Positions 24,445 through 33,056 of a stretch of 64,000 bases of DNA are shown here, piece by piece. Within the stretch, counting starts at the first letter, position 1, and each line of letters starts with the position of its first letter. Source of the DNA: an uncultured Hungatella sp. GTDB taxonomy: Bacteria; Bacillota; Clostridia; Lachnospirales; Lachnospiraceae. The stretch is taken from the NCBI GenBank assembly GCA_910579515.1, contig CAJTUV010000003.1:114621-178620 (forward strand). Direction: 5' to 3'. Position numbers and translations under genes: made by a program. Below the pieces are notes generated by a model that was not told the origin of the DNA, did not search any database, and was given only the letters and a program-made list of their open reading frames with translations.

Positions 24445-24708
24445 ATGGTAAGTGAGAAAGTTGTAGTCAGGAATCTGACAGGTCTTCATCTCAGGCCAGC
24501 AGGGATTCTTTGCAACAGAGCGATTTTGTTTAAATCCAGAATTCAGTTTCGTATTGGAAATACGGTTGCGAACGCAAAAAGCGTTTTAAGTGTTTTGGGC
24601 GCCTGTGTAAAAAGCGGAGACGAAATTGAGTTTATCTGTGAGGGCGAGGATGAGAAGGAAGCGCTAGATTCTATGATTGAAGTCGTCAAAAGCGGATTGG
24701 GAGAATGA
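24445..24708 (+). CDS. ptsH: Phosphocarrier protein HPr
   Basis: An 87-residue HPr with the phosphorylatable His15 in TGLHLRPAG, and with Ser45 in AKSVLSVLG equivalent to the HPr-kinase site Ser46. It transfers phosphate from enzyme I to sugar-specific EIIA proteins and, as Ser-P HPr, can act in catabolite repression. ptsI follows after 27 bases. It belongs to the operon running from the cda genes (30-base gap). The helix 1 block reads GILCNRAILF instead of the common AxxLVQxA, which is unusual but compatible with the fold. Confidence 0.92.
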   Translation: MVSEKVVVRNLTGLHLRPAGILCNRAILFKSRIQFRIGNTVANAKSVLSVLGACVKSGDEIEFICEGEDEKEALDSMIEVVKSGLGE

Positions 24709-24735
24709 TCTTTATTGAAGGAGGGGAAATCTATT

Positions 24736-26445
24736 ATGCATAGGGGAACAAGTGCATCTGCAGGAATTGGGATTGGCAGAGCGGCAGTAATTAAGGAGGA
24801 AGAGCTTGTTATTCGCCAGGAAAAGGTATCTGATTCAAAGGACGAGGTAGAGCGTTTCAGGGATGCGTTAAACAAGACCATGGCACAGACAGAAGCCCTG
24901 GCCGCAGATTTGGCTGCAAAGGTTGGGGAGAAAGAAGTAGAGATCATGCAGGGTCATCTGATGCTTTTGATGGACCCGATGTTGACAGGAGAGATTGAGG
25001 GCGTAATCACAGGAGAGGGAGTATGCGGAGAATATGCCATTGAGACTGTGTGCAATAACTATGCGGCTGTGTTTGCTGCCATGGATAATGAGATGATGCA
25101 GCAGAGAGCCACGGATATGAAGGATATTAAAGTCCGTATGCAGCAGATATTGCAGGGCATTACTCCGGTAGACATTGCGTCTCTTCCGGCCGGAAGCATT
25201 ATTGTGGCAAAGGATTTGACGCCGTCCATGACCGCCGGGATCAATCCGGCTAATGTAACCGGAATTGTGACAGAATTGGGGGGAAAGACTTCTCACAGCG
25301 CGATTCTGGCAAGGGCTCTGGAGATACCGGCAGTAGTGGCAGTTTCTGGTATTTTAGATCAGATTGAAGATGGAGTTTCTCTTGTTTTAGATGGCGACGA
25401 GGGAATTGTGATTGTAAATCCCAATCAGGAACAGAGTCAGGAGTACGAGAAAAAGAGAGAGACATTCCTGAAGGAGAAGAAAGAGCTGGAAAACTATATC
25501 GGCCGTCCGACTGTGACAAAAGATGGAGTTTGTGTCGAACTGGTAGCCAATATCGGAAAGCCAGAGGATGTGGAAAAGGTTCTTCAGTATGATGGAGAAG
25601 GCGTAGGGCTGTTCCGTACGGAGTTTTTGTTTATGGACAGAGAAAGTATGCCGACAGAGGAAGAGCAGTTCGAGGCATATAAAAAGGTAGCGCAGGCTTT
25701 GAGCGGGAAGCCGGTGATTATCCGTACTTTGGATATTGGCGGTGATAAAGAGATTCCTTATATGGGACTGAAAAAGGATGAGAATCCGTTTTTAGGCTAT
25801 CGTGCTATTCGACTTTGCCTGGACAGAAAAGAAGACATTTACCGTCCTCAGCTTCGGGCTCTTTTACGCGCCAGTGCATTTGGTGGTATAAAGATTATGA
25901 TTCCTATGGTAACCTGTATTGATGAATATCGGGAAGCCAGGGAGCTTATTGAAGAGATTAAAAAAGAGTTGGAGGAGAAAAAAATTCCTTATAATAAAGA
26001 GATTCAGGTTGGAATAATGGTAGAGACGGCCGCTGCTTCTCTAATGGCGGATGTGTTTGCAAAGGAAGTGGACTTTTTCAGCATTGGAACCAATGATCTG
26101 ACTCAGTATACCATGTCCGTGGACAGAGGAAATGATAAAATATCGTACCTGTATTCTACCTTTAATCCGGCTGTTCTGCGCAGCATTCGTCATGTGATTA
26201 CCTGTGCGAGGGAGGCAGGCATCATGGTGGGAATGTGCGGCGAGGCGGCCAGCGACCCGATGATGATTCCTCTTCTTTTGGCCTTTGGTTTGAACGAGTT
26301 CAGCATGAGTGCTTCTGCCATTTTGCGGGCGAGAAAAATAATTACGGAATATAGTAAAGCGGAACTTCAGGCGGTGGCCGAAAGGGCTATGAGCTTTGTC
26401 ACGGCCAGAGAAGTAGAAGACTATATGAGAGAATTTATCAAATGA
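24736..26445 (+). CDS. ptsI: PTS enzyme I (phosphoenolpyruvate-protein phosphotransferase)
   Basis: Takes phosphate from PEP and passes it to HPr. The 569-residue protein shows the phospho-His motif GGKTSHSAILARALEIP (His ~187), the PEP-binding barrel with GLFRTEFLFM and SIGTNDLTQYTMSVDR, and GMCGEAASDP (active-site Cys ~501). The ATG at 24736 with AAGGAGGGG is the start; an in-frame TTG further up is unlikely. Full length for the family (~570). Confidence 0.97.
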   Translation: MHRGTSASAGIGIGRAAVIKEEELVIRQEKVSDSKDEVERFRDALNKTMAQTEALAADLAAKVGEKEVEIMQGHLMLLMDPMLTGEIEGVITGEGVCGEYAIETVCNNYAAVFAAMDNEMMQQRATDMKDIKVRMQQILQGITPVDIASLPAGSIIVAKDLTPSMTAGINPANVTGIVTELGGKTSHSAILARALEIPAVVAVSGILDQIEDGVSLVLDGDEGIVIVNPNQEQSQEYEKKRETFLKEKKELENYIGRPTVTKDGVCVELVANIGKPEDVEKVLQYDGEGVGLFRTEFLFMDRESMPTEEEQFEAYKKVAQALSGKPVIIRTLDIGGDKEIPYMGLKKDENPFLGYRAIRLCLDRKEDIYRPQLRALLRASAFGGIKIMIPMVTCIDEYREARELIEEIKKELEEKKIPYNKEIQVGIMVETAAASLMADVFAKEVDFFSIGTNDLTQYTMSVDRGNDKISYLYSTFNPAVLRSIRHVITCAREAGIMVGMCGEAASDPMMIPLLLAFGLNEFSMSASAILRARKIITEYSKAELQAVAERAMSFVTAREVEDYMREFIK

Positions 26446-26467
26446 TAAAAGTTGAAGGACAGGACCT

Positions 26468-27745
26468 ATGCTAGTTTATTTGATATGCTTTGCTGTTAGT
26501 TGGATTTTTGCATTTTTCCAGTTGTATTATTTGTCTGGACTGGTGCTTCTTTTGGCGGCTGGCTTTTTATACTACTACGATTATCATAAATCAGGTAATT
26601 TGATTCATCTGCGAGGGTTGTTTTCAGCCTTTTGGGTAGGTGGACAGGGGATTGCCTGCCTAAAACTCAGCAAACTCCAATCAGACTGGAGTCTGCTGAC
26701 TTGGTCCTGCTTTTTTTTAGCCTTTATGGGATTCTGGATAACCTTTGAAATTATGGAACGGTTATTCGGAGAAGGATATCGTCCAATCAGAAAGGGGCGC
26801 AGAGGAAAATCTGCAGCCCGCCCGCTTTTTGTTGGCGTTGTTGTTATTACAACCATATCCCTGGCCGCGTTTCTGTTTGAGGCGGCAGTTCTGGGATTTA
26901 TCCCTCTGTTTGTCCGGGGAGTCCCCCACGCATACTCAGAATTTCATCTTACAGGAGTTCATTACTTGACCGTATCCTGTGTGTTGGTTCCTGCTCTTTC
27001 TGTCCTCTTCTTTTTACAAGGCGGCAGCAGAAGGCGGGAAAGAAACATATTGGTTCTTGTGATGTCGTTGATTGCTCTTGCGATTCCAATTTTATGTGTA
27101 TCCAGATTCCAGCTTATTTTTGCTATCGCTCTCATGGTGTTTACTTACTGTGCATACCACAGAAGAGTGGAGCCGTGGCTGGTTGGTGCGGCAGTTTTGG
27201 TGGTAATCCCTCTCTACATTCTTCTGACTGTGGCCAGAAGTCATGATATAGAATATTTAAACGGAATTTTTGAGATGAAGAACAGTAAGATGCCTATTTT
27301 TATCTCTCAGCCATATATTTATATTGCCAACAATTATGAAAACTTTCATTGCCTGGTTTCGGCTCTTCCAGCTCATACCTGGGGGATTCGCAGTTTATTT
27401 CCTCTGTGGGCGCTGACAGGACTGAAGTTTGTGTTCCCGTATCTGATCAGTTTTCCGATTTATGTAAACAAGGAAGAGTTAACAACAGTGACTTTGTTTT
27501 ATGATGCATACTATGATTTCGGCATCTTCGGAGTGGTAATATTCTCTTGTCTTTTAGGGTTTGTCTGCTTTCTTTTGGTAGAGAAAGTAAAAGATATGAG
27601 AAATCCGATAGGGTATCTTCTCTATGGACAGATGGCGATTTACATGAGTCTTTCTTTCTTTACTACCTGGTTTAGTAATCCTACTACCTGGTTTTATTTC
27701 GGAGTCACTGGGCTTTTGGCGTTTTACTGTAGTAAAAGAAGTTAG
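26468..27745 (+). CDS. Oligosaccharide repeat-unit polymerase (Wzy)-like membrane protein
   Basis: A 425-residue polytopic protein with about eleven hydrophobic segments, starting with two adjacent helices at the very N-terminus. The layout and the large loop near 270-310 (NSKMPIFISQPYIYIANNYENFH) resemble O-antigen/oligosaccharide repeat-unit polymerases (TIGR04370-type). These join lipid-linked repeat units outside the membrane. No glycosyltransferase cluster surrounds it, which is atypical; it sits 22 bases after ptsI in the same direction. The family call is tentative. Confidence 0.6.
   Translation: MLVYLICFAVSWIFAFFQLYYLSGLVLLLAAGFLYYYDYHKSGNLIHLRGLFSAFWVGGQGIACLKLSKLQSDWSLLTWSCFFLAFMGFWITFEIMERLFGEGYRPIRKGRRGKSAARPLFVGVVVITTISLAAFLFEAAVLGFIPLFVRGVPHAYSEFHLTGVHYLTVSCVLVPALSVLFFLQGGSRRRERNILVLVMSLIALAIPILCVSRFQLIFAIALMVFTYCAYHRRVEPWLVGAAVLVVIPLYILLTVARSHDIEYLNGIFEMKNSKMPIFISQPYIYIANNYENFHCLVSALPAHTWGIRSLFPLWALTGLKFVFPYLISFPIYVNKEELTTVTLFYDAYYDFGIFGVVIFSCLLGFVCFLLVEKVKDMRNPIGYLLYGQMAIYMSLSFFTTWFSNPTTWFYFGVTGLLAFYCSKRS
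26667..26699. repeat. Inverted repeat inside the Wzy-like gene
   Basis: Arms of 13 bases (26667-26679 and 26687-26699) pair with one mismatch around a 7-base loop. This would make a stable mRNA hairpin within the coding region. Confidence 0.6.
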
Positions 27746-27775
27746 CGGCTAACAAATGAGAGGAGAGAAGTTATT

Positions 27776-28978
27776 ATGATATCAGAAAGAATGAAACCGT
27801 TGCTCCAGAATAATTCTGCGATTCGTGTGATGTTTGAGGAAGGGAAGCGAATGGCAGAGATTTACGGGGCGGAGAATGTTTTTGATTTCAGCCTGGGAAA
27901 TCCTAATGTTCCGGCTCCTGAGGCGGTAAACCAGGCGATTTTGGATGTACTTCGTGAGGAACCTTCGGTCTTTGTCCATGGTTATATGAGCAATGCAGGC
28001 TATGAGGATGTGCGGGATGCGATTGCACAGTCCTTAAATCGCAGGTTTCAGACAAAGTTTCATAAGGACAATGTTTTGATGACTGTGGGAGCTGCCAGCG
28101 GTATGAATGTAATACTTAAGGCCGTGTTAAATCCGGGAGATGAGGTGGTTGTATTTGCGCCCTATTTTCTGGAGTATGGAGCCTATGTCCGAAATTATGA
28201 TGGACATTTGGTGACAGTATCGCCTGATACGAAGGATTTTCAGCCAAATCTTTTAGAATTTGAAGAGAAGATCAATCAAAATACCAAGGTGGTGATTATC
28301 AATACGCCGAACAATCCGACAGGTGTTGTGTATTCGGAGGATACCATAACAAGGATCAGCCAGATTTTACAGAGAAAGCAGGAAGCGTATGGAACATCCA
28401 TCCTTCTGATTTCTGACGAGCCTTACCGGGAACTGGCATATGACGGGGTCATGGTTCCCTTTGTGACGAAGTATTATGACAATACGGTGGTTTGCTATTC
28501 TTATAGTAAATCCTTGTCTCTGCCAGGGGAAAGGATTGGATATGTGTTGATTCCAGACCAGGTAAGTAACAACAAAGAGCTGTTTTGTGCAGCATCTATT
28601 GCAAACCGTGTCTTAGGCTGTGTCAACGCTCCTTCTTTGATGCAAAGAGTGATTAAGCGCTGCGTGGAGGAAAAGACTAATGTGGCAGCTTATGATAAAA
28701 ACAGAAACCGGTTGTATCAGGCTTTAGTGCAGTATGGATTCCAATGTGTGAAACCAGAAGGCGCCTTCTATTTATTTGTAAAGTCTCCAGAAGAGGATGA
28801 GAAACATTTTTGTGAGGTCTGTAAAAGATACTGCATTTTAGTGGTTCCCGGAACTTCTTTTGCGTGTTCTGGGTATGTAAGAATTGCTTACTGTGTGTCT
28901 TATGAACAGATTGAACGGTCTCTGGAAGCGTTTCGGGCAGTTGCACGGGAATATGGTTTGTCTCAGGCCGAAAAATGA
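27776..28978 (+). CDS. PLP-dependent aminotransferase, class I (AspC-like)
   Basis: A 400-residue fold-type I aminotransferase. Motifs are FSLGNPNVPAP at the N-terminus, NTPNNPTGVVYS (substrate-binding Asn), ISDEPYRELAYD, and the PLP lysine in YSYSKSLSLPGERIGY (Lys ~242). The most likely reaction is transamination of aspartate or another amino acid with 2-oxoglutarate; the exact substrate cannot be read. A strong GAGGAGAGAAG site precedes the ATG. It is followed 13 bases later by hisC, and both could come from the same operon. Confidence 0.88.
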   Translation: MISERMKPLLQNNSAIRVMFEEGKRMAEIYGAENVFDFSLGNPNVPAPEAVNQAILDVLREEPSVFVHGYMSNAGYEDVRDAIAQSLNRRFQTKFHKDNVLMTVGAASGMNVILKAVLNPGDEVVVFAPYFLEYGAYVRNYDGHLVTVSPDTKDFQPNLLEFEEKINQNTKVVIINTPNNPTGVVYSEDTITRISQILQRKQEAYGTSILLISDEPYRELAYDGVMVPFVTKYYDNTVVCYSYSKSLSLPGERIGYVLIPDQVSNNKELFCAASIANRVLGCVNAPSLMQRVIKRCVEEKTNVAAYDKNRNRLYQALVQYGFQCVKPEGAFYLFVKSPEEDEKHFCEVCKRYCILVVPGTSFACSGYVRIAYCVSYEQIERSLEAFRAVAREYGLSQAEK

Positions 28979-28991
28979 AAGGATGAAAAGG

Positions 28992-30074
28992 ATGACAAAA
29001 CCATGGGAAGAAAATATCCGAAAGGTGGTTCCCTATGTTCCAGGGGAGCAGCCCAAGGGAGAGAGATTGATAAAATTAAATACTAATGAAAATCCATATC
29101 CGCCTGCCCCCAACGTGGCGGCAGCCCTCGAACAGATGGAGATAGAAAAGCTTCGCAGATATCCAGATCCAACAGCTTCAGATCTGGTTTGTGCCTTAGC
29201 CCAGTATTATGGTTTGGAGAAAGATCAGGTATTCGTAGGAGTCGGTTCTGACGATGTGTTGGGAATGGCTTTTTTAACCTATTTTCATTCCAGGAAGCCG
29301 ATTCTGTTTCCAGATATTACCTACTCTTTTTATCCGGTTTGGGCTAACTTGTTTGGAATTCCTTATAAAACCAGGAAACTGGACGATAATTTTTATATAA
29401 GGCCCGAAGACTATTTTGAGGATAATGGAGGCGTGATTTTTCCAAATCCCAATGCGCCTACAGGCTTGTATCTGCCATTGGAACAGGTGGAAGAGATTTT
29501 GAAACATAATCAAAGCAGTGTGGTGATTGTGGATGAAGCTTACATTGATTTTGGCGGAGTTTCTGCCAGGACCCTCCTTGACCGATATGAAAATCTTTTA
29601 GTGGTTCAGACCTTCAGCAAATCCCGCTCCATGGCAGGGGTAAGAATTGGGTATGCATTCGGATCCCCTGAGCTTTTAAAGGCTATGGAGAATGTAAAGT
29701 ATTCCTACAATTCTTATACCATGAACCTGCCTTCCATTGTGTTAGGGGTGGAGGCGTTAAAGAATAGAGATTATTTTACCAGGACCATAGACAAGATTGT
29801 AAAAACCAGGGAAAGAGCAAAGGATAGGTTTCGGACTCTTGGGTTTCACTGTCTGGATTCCAGTGCCAATTTCTTGTTTATGACTCATGAAAAGAAAGAC
29901 GCAAAGCAGATTTTAGAGGCCCTTAGAAGTAATCAGATTTATGTGCGGCATTTTGACGGGCCCAGATTGTCTGATTATCTGCGGGTAACCATAGGTACAG
30001 ACGAGGAGATGGAGACAGTATATGAATTTCTGGCTTCTTATTTAAGACTGAACAATGAATTTGGGAGCTGGTGA
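28992..30074 (+). CDS. hisC: Histidinol-phosphate aminotransferase
   Basis: A 360-residue fold-type I aminotransferase matching HisC in length and motifs: LIKLNTNENPYPPAP near the N-terminus, YPDPTASDL, FPNPNAPTGLYLP, VIVDEAYIDFGG and the PLP lysine in TFSKSRSMAGVRIGYAFG. It converts imidazole-acetol phosphate to histidinol phosphate in histidine biosynthesis, so it is functionally linked to hisHF 25 kb away. The start at 28992 is chosen for the GAAAGGA site; 28983 is possible. It has no his-gene neighbours here. Confidence 0.86.
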   Translation: MTKPWEENIRKVVPYVPGEQPKGERLIKLNTNENPYPPAPNVAAALEQMEIEKLRRYPDPTASDLVCALAQYYGLEKDQVFVGVGSDDVLGMAFLTYFHSRKPILFPDITYSFYPVWANLFGIPYKTRKLDDNFYIRPEDYFEDNGGVIFPNPNAPTGLYLPLEQVEEILKHNQSSVVIVDEAYIDFGGVSARTLLDRYENLLVVQTFSKSRSMAGVRIGYAFGSPELLKAMENVKYSYNSYTMNLPSIVLGVEALKNRDYFTRTIDKIVKTRERAKDRFRTLGFHCLDSSANFLFMTHEKKDAKQILEALRSNQIYVRHFDGPRLSDYLRVTIGTDEEMETVYEFLASYLRLNNEFGSW

Positions 30075-30080
30075 TAATAG

Positions 30081-31205
30081 ATGGAAGACGGAAGACGGAT
30101 TCTTAGGATTATTTTGAATATTCTGATTCCTTTAGGGATCATAGCGCTTGTCTGCCTTTTAGGGCCGTGGCTAATACGATTTTTTATGCCTTTTGTTATT
30201 GGCTGGTGTATTGCTATGATCGCCAATCCATTGGTTCGCTTTTTGGAAAAGCGGTTAAAGCTGGTGCGCAGGCACAGTTCTGTTTTGATTGTAGTTTTTG
30301 TTTTAGCAGTTGTTATAGGCGGGATTTATTTTTTGATTTCTAAACTGACTATTCAAATCGTGAGTCTGGTTCGAGATCTGCCAGCTATCTATGAGGCGGG
30401 AAAGGAAGAGGTGCAGAGTGCTTTTCTCACCTTTTCTCACCTTTTTGAGCGTCTTCCCCAAAATGTCCAGGATTCCATTACTCAGTTTAGCGAGAATCTT
30501 GGAACTCTGGCGGGGAATTTGGCGTCCAGGATTGCATTTCCTACAGTGACTGCGGCGGGAAATGTTGCCAGAGGGATTCCGGCGGCGCTGGTGTATTCTA
30601 TTGTAGTGATCTTTTCCTCCTATTTCTTTATTGTAGAGAGAGAGCAGATTTTGGAAACTTTTTGGTGCGTTGTGCCAAATGGGGTCCGAGGATATATGGA
30701 TTACCTGAAACAGGATATGAAACGGCTTATAGGAGGCTATTTTTTAGCCCAGTTTCGTATTATGTTTGTTGTGGCAGTGATTTTAGCTGTAGGTTTTTTG
30801 GTACTGGGCGTAAAGTATGGATTGGCATTTGCTATGTTAATTGCATTTTTAGATTTTTTGCCTTTATTTGGGACAGGAACGGCTCTTTTTCCATGGGCGT
30901 TAGTGAAGCTTTTATCAGGAGAATGGGCGTTTGCTGTGGGATTGGTTCTGCTGTATCTGTTGACTCAGGCGGTGCGGCAGATTATTCAGCCTAAAATTAT
31001 GGGAGACTCTTTAGGCTTGTCTCCTTTTGCAACCTTATTCTTTTTATATTTAGGATTTAAACTGAGAGGAATCTCTGGCATGATTTTAGCGGTTCCCTTA
31101 GGGATGTTGGCGGTAAATTTGTTTCAGTATGGCATATTTGATTCATTGATTCATAATATAAAGCTTCTGATTGAGGAAATCAATCATTTTCGGAAAGAGG
31201 AATGA
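30081..31205 (+). CDS. ytvI: YtvI-like AI-2E family membrane protein (sporulation-associated)
   Basis: A 374-residue polytopic protein of the AI-2E transporter superfamily, with about eight helices: an N-terminal pair (~10-45), a coupling helix region with a soluble segment (~100-160) and a C-terminal set containing GLAFAMLIAFLDFLPLFGTG. The pattern fits YtvI of spore formers, listed as a sporulation integral membrane protein. A transport substrate is not known. It starts seven bases after hisC and overlaps the next gene by four. Confidence 0.8.
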   Translation: MEDGRRILRIILNILIPLGIIALVCLLGPWLIRFFMPFVIGWCIAMIANPLVRFLEKRLKLVRRHSSVLIVVFVLAVVIGGIYFLISKLTIQIVSLVRDLPAIYEAGKEEVQSAFLTFSHLFERLPQNVQDSITQFSENLGTLAGNLASRIAFPTVTAAGNVARGIPAALVYSIVVIFSSYFFIVEREQILETFWCVVPNGVRGYMDYLKQDMKRLIGGYFLAQFRIMFVVAVILAVGFLVLGVKYGLAFAMLIAFLDFLPLFGTGTALFPWALVKLLSGEWAFAVGLVLLYLLTQAVRQIIQPKIMGDSLGLSPFATLFFLYLGFKLRGISGMILAVPLGMLAVNLFQYGIFDSLIHNIKLLIEEINHFRKEE

Positions 31206-32083
31206 TGAACAACATTAGGATGAAGAACAGGTTGACGCTTTTTTTGTTGACTGTAGCTGTAAGCCTTAATCTGTCTACGGATGTTTATGGGTTTACCCCA
31301 TGGAGCCAGGTTGAGGAGTACTGGGTTTCTGCTGATGGAAAGACTCCCATTGATGGAGCTGTGGAAAAAGGTGTAACCATAACAAAATATCAAAACAAGG
31401 CAGGCTCTATTAACTGGAGAAAAATGAAGGCCGATGGAATTTCTTTTGTTATGATCCTTTTGGAACACGATGATGATTCAGACCAGTATTTTGATGAAAA
31501 TGTAAAAGGCGCAACAAACGCAGGCCTAAAAGTGGGTGTGTTTTTTTATAGTTCGGCTAAGAGTCAGGAGGAAGCCGAAAAGGAAGCCAGATATGTGCTG
31601 AATATTATTAAAGATTATAGAATTTCTTATCCGATTGGATATAATATTGAATCATCCCCGCTGATTAGTGGAAAGGTTAACAAAGAGCAGGTTACAGAAC
31701 AGATCAATACGTTCTGTCATGAGATCGAGGATGCAGGGTATCCGACTTTGGTCTATGGAAATCATGAGTGGATCAGCCGATACATGGATATTCGTAAGAT
31801 TCCATACGATATCTGGTATAGCAGGTATGGAATGGCAAATAAATACGCGAACCGAACCATGTGGCGCTGTACGGATAATGGAAAAGTAAACGGGATTCAG
31901 GGAAGCGTTTGTCTGGAGTTTTCCTTTGAAGATTATCAGGGAGCGTTTCAGGAAACCGGATGGCGGAAGATAAATGGTGTGGAGTATTATTTTGTCAAGC
32001 ATCAGATTGCTAAAAGCGTGACTCTAACCATTGATGGGCAGAAGTATTATTTTGACCGAAGAGGAATTGCAACAAAAAGATAA
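31202..32083 (+). CDS. Secreted GH25-fold protein lacking catalytic aspartates
   Basis: A 293-residue secreted protein: signal peptide (~1-34), a GH25 lysozyme-like domain (~55-245) and a C-terminal tail with choline-binding-like aromatic repeats (GVEYYF, GQKYYFDRRG). The GH25 landmarks are recognisable but altered. GIDVS is GVTIT, LDIE is YNIE, and the closing GxVDLN is GSVCLEF. Only the Glu of the catalytic pair remains. It may bind peptidoglycan without cleaving it, or be a sporulation-linked pseudoenzyme. The start is an ATG overlapping the ytvI stop (ATGA). Confidence 0.75.
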   Translation: MMNNIRMKNRLTLFLLTVAVSLNLSTDVYGFTPWSQVEEYWVSADGKTPIDGAVEKGVTITKYQNKAGSINWRKMKADGISFVMILLEHDDDSDQYFDENVKGATNAGLKVGVFFYSSAKSQEEAEKEARYVLNIIKDYRISYPIGYNIESSPLISGKVNKEQVTEQINTFCHEIEDAGYPTLVYGNHEWISRYMDIRKIPYDIWYSRYGMANKYANRTMWRCTDNGKVNGIQGSVCLEFSFEDYQGAFQETGWRKINGVEYYFVKHQIAKSVTLTIDGQKYYFDRRGIATKR

Positions 32084-32084
32084 A

Positions 32085-32114
32085 ACAAGGTCCGTCGCTT
32101 CAGACGGACCTTGT
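32085..32114. terminator. Terminator hairpin between convergent genes
   Basis: A perfect 12-bp stem (ACAAGGTCCGTC with GACGGACCTTGT) with a 6-base loop. A T-run follows on the minus strand (TTGTTTTATC), so it mainly ends the 32117-32371 gene; it may also end the GH25-like gene. Confidence 0.72.
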
Positions 32115-32116
32115 GC

Positions 32117-32371
32117 TTATAGAGGTTCAGATTGATAGGTTACAAGGGTTACTTTTTCCAGCTCTTCAGGCTGTGGCTGGGGATTCTCAGAAGGGAGAAC
32201 CGCGGATTTCAGCATTAAATGGAGCCATATTTTAATGGTTTTCACTGTCAGGAGAAGGAATACAACAGGAAGAAGGACAGTTATAAAAAGCTTTACTTTT
32301 AACAGAAACCTTATACGTTTTATCCTCTTTTGATGCTTAGAAACTTTTGAGTGCTTTCTGTTTTTTTTCAT
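32117..32371 (-). CDS. Small basic single-pass membrane protein, unknown function
   Basis: An 84-residue protein with a very basic N-terminus (MKKNRKHSKVSKHQKRIKRIR), one membrane helix (~28-48) and an extracellular tail rich in Pro/Glu. It follows the DUF4364 gene by 13 bases and probably shares its promoter. No family is recognised. It has a good ribosome binding site (AAGGAGG). The topology suggests the basic end is cytoplasmic. Function is unknown. Confidence 0.7.
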   Translation of the reverse strand: MKKNRKHSKVSKHQKRIKRIRFLLKVKLFITVLLPVVFLLLTVKTIKIWLHLMLKSAVLPSENPQPQPEELEKVTLVTYQSEPL

Positions 32372-32384
32372 GGTAATCCTCCTT

Positions 32385-32912
32385 TTAATTTGAACTGTTC
32401 ATCAATGATTTCATGACAAAGGAATAAATCTCCTGATTTTTCTGTTCCCATTGACTGCACATGGATTCGGCCTGCTCTCTGTCCGGAACGGAAAGACTTA
32501 GATCCAAAAGCACTGTTTTGCCTTCCCGAAGCTCACAGTGAACAATATAATCCTGGTTGGTAGATTTATAATAATCCGATATCACACCGGCTTCATTGCG
32601 GATGCGGAATTGATTTTCTTTTAAGTATCCATCCATATCTTCTACAATGGCGGGAGAAATATTTTTTCCGAAAAACTCTAATGTCTCTTCTCCTTCTTTT
32701 GTAATCTCATATCGGGTGGTACTGTGATTGGAATGCATTCGGATTAGGCCAGACTCTAACAGTTCGTTTAACACTTGCTGAAGCGTAAAATAAGGCGCAT
32801 ACTCGTGCTTTAGAAAAAAGTCTGTAAGTTGAGCGTTGGTCAGAGGAATGTTTACTCTTCTCAACATATAAAGATTCATCAGTTTATATAAGGTCTTTGG
32901 TTCTGTTAACAT
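32385..32912 (-). CDS. DUF4364 family protein (winged-helix-like regulator candidate)
   Basis: A 175-residue soluble protein matching DUF4364. Its N-terminal region (~8-80) looks like a winged helix: YKLMNLYMLRRVNIPLTNAQLTDFFLKH, then LQQVLNELLESGLI and the wing STTRYEITKEGEE. The C-terminal part contains a beta-rich domain (~100-150) around DYIVHCELREGKT. Such proteins are common in Clostridia and may be transcriptional regulators; targets are unknown. The start at 32912 has a GGAGGAGAG site. It has its own promoter upstream, in the direction away from the DUF5717 cluster. Confidence 0.78.
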   Translation of the reverse strand: MLTEPKTLYKLMNLYMLRRVNIPLTNAQLTDFFLKHEYAPYFTLQQVLNELLESGLIRMHSNHSTTRYEITKEGEETLEFFGKNISPAIVEDMDGYLKENQFRIRNEAGVISDYYKSTNQDYIVHCELREGKTVLLDLSLSVPDREQAESMCSQWEQKNQEIYSFVMKSLMNSSN

Positions 32913-32958
32913 GTCTCTCCTCCAACACCCCTTTTGCAAAAATGGCACTATTTTTTAT

Positions 32959-32987
32959 ATCATACCAACTTTAGGATAGTAAATCAA
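32959..32987 (-). promoter_or_regulatory. Promoter of the DUF4364 operon
   Basis: Minus strand TTGATT (32987-32982), a 17-bp spacer and TATGAT (32964-32959), five of six at the -10. Confidence 0.62.
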
Positions 32988-33056
32988 GGGAAAATGTGTT
33001 AGAATAGCTCTAATAGTGGATAAACTGTAACAATAGATGAGACAAGAGAGAGAAAC

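Noticed and set aside
26667..26699. Inverted repeat as an invertible-DNA recombination site
   Set aside because: The arms are only 7 bases apart and no recombinase gene is near; inversion would have no effect.
32988..33056. Promoter for the DUF5717 gene
   Set aside because: A TAGAAT is present near 33000, but no acceptable -35 element lies at 16-18 bp.
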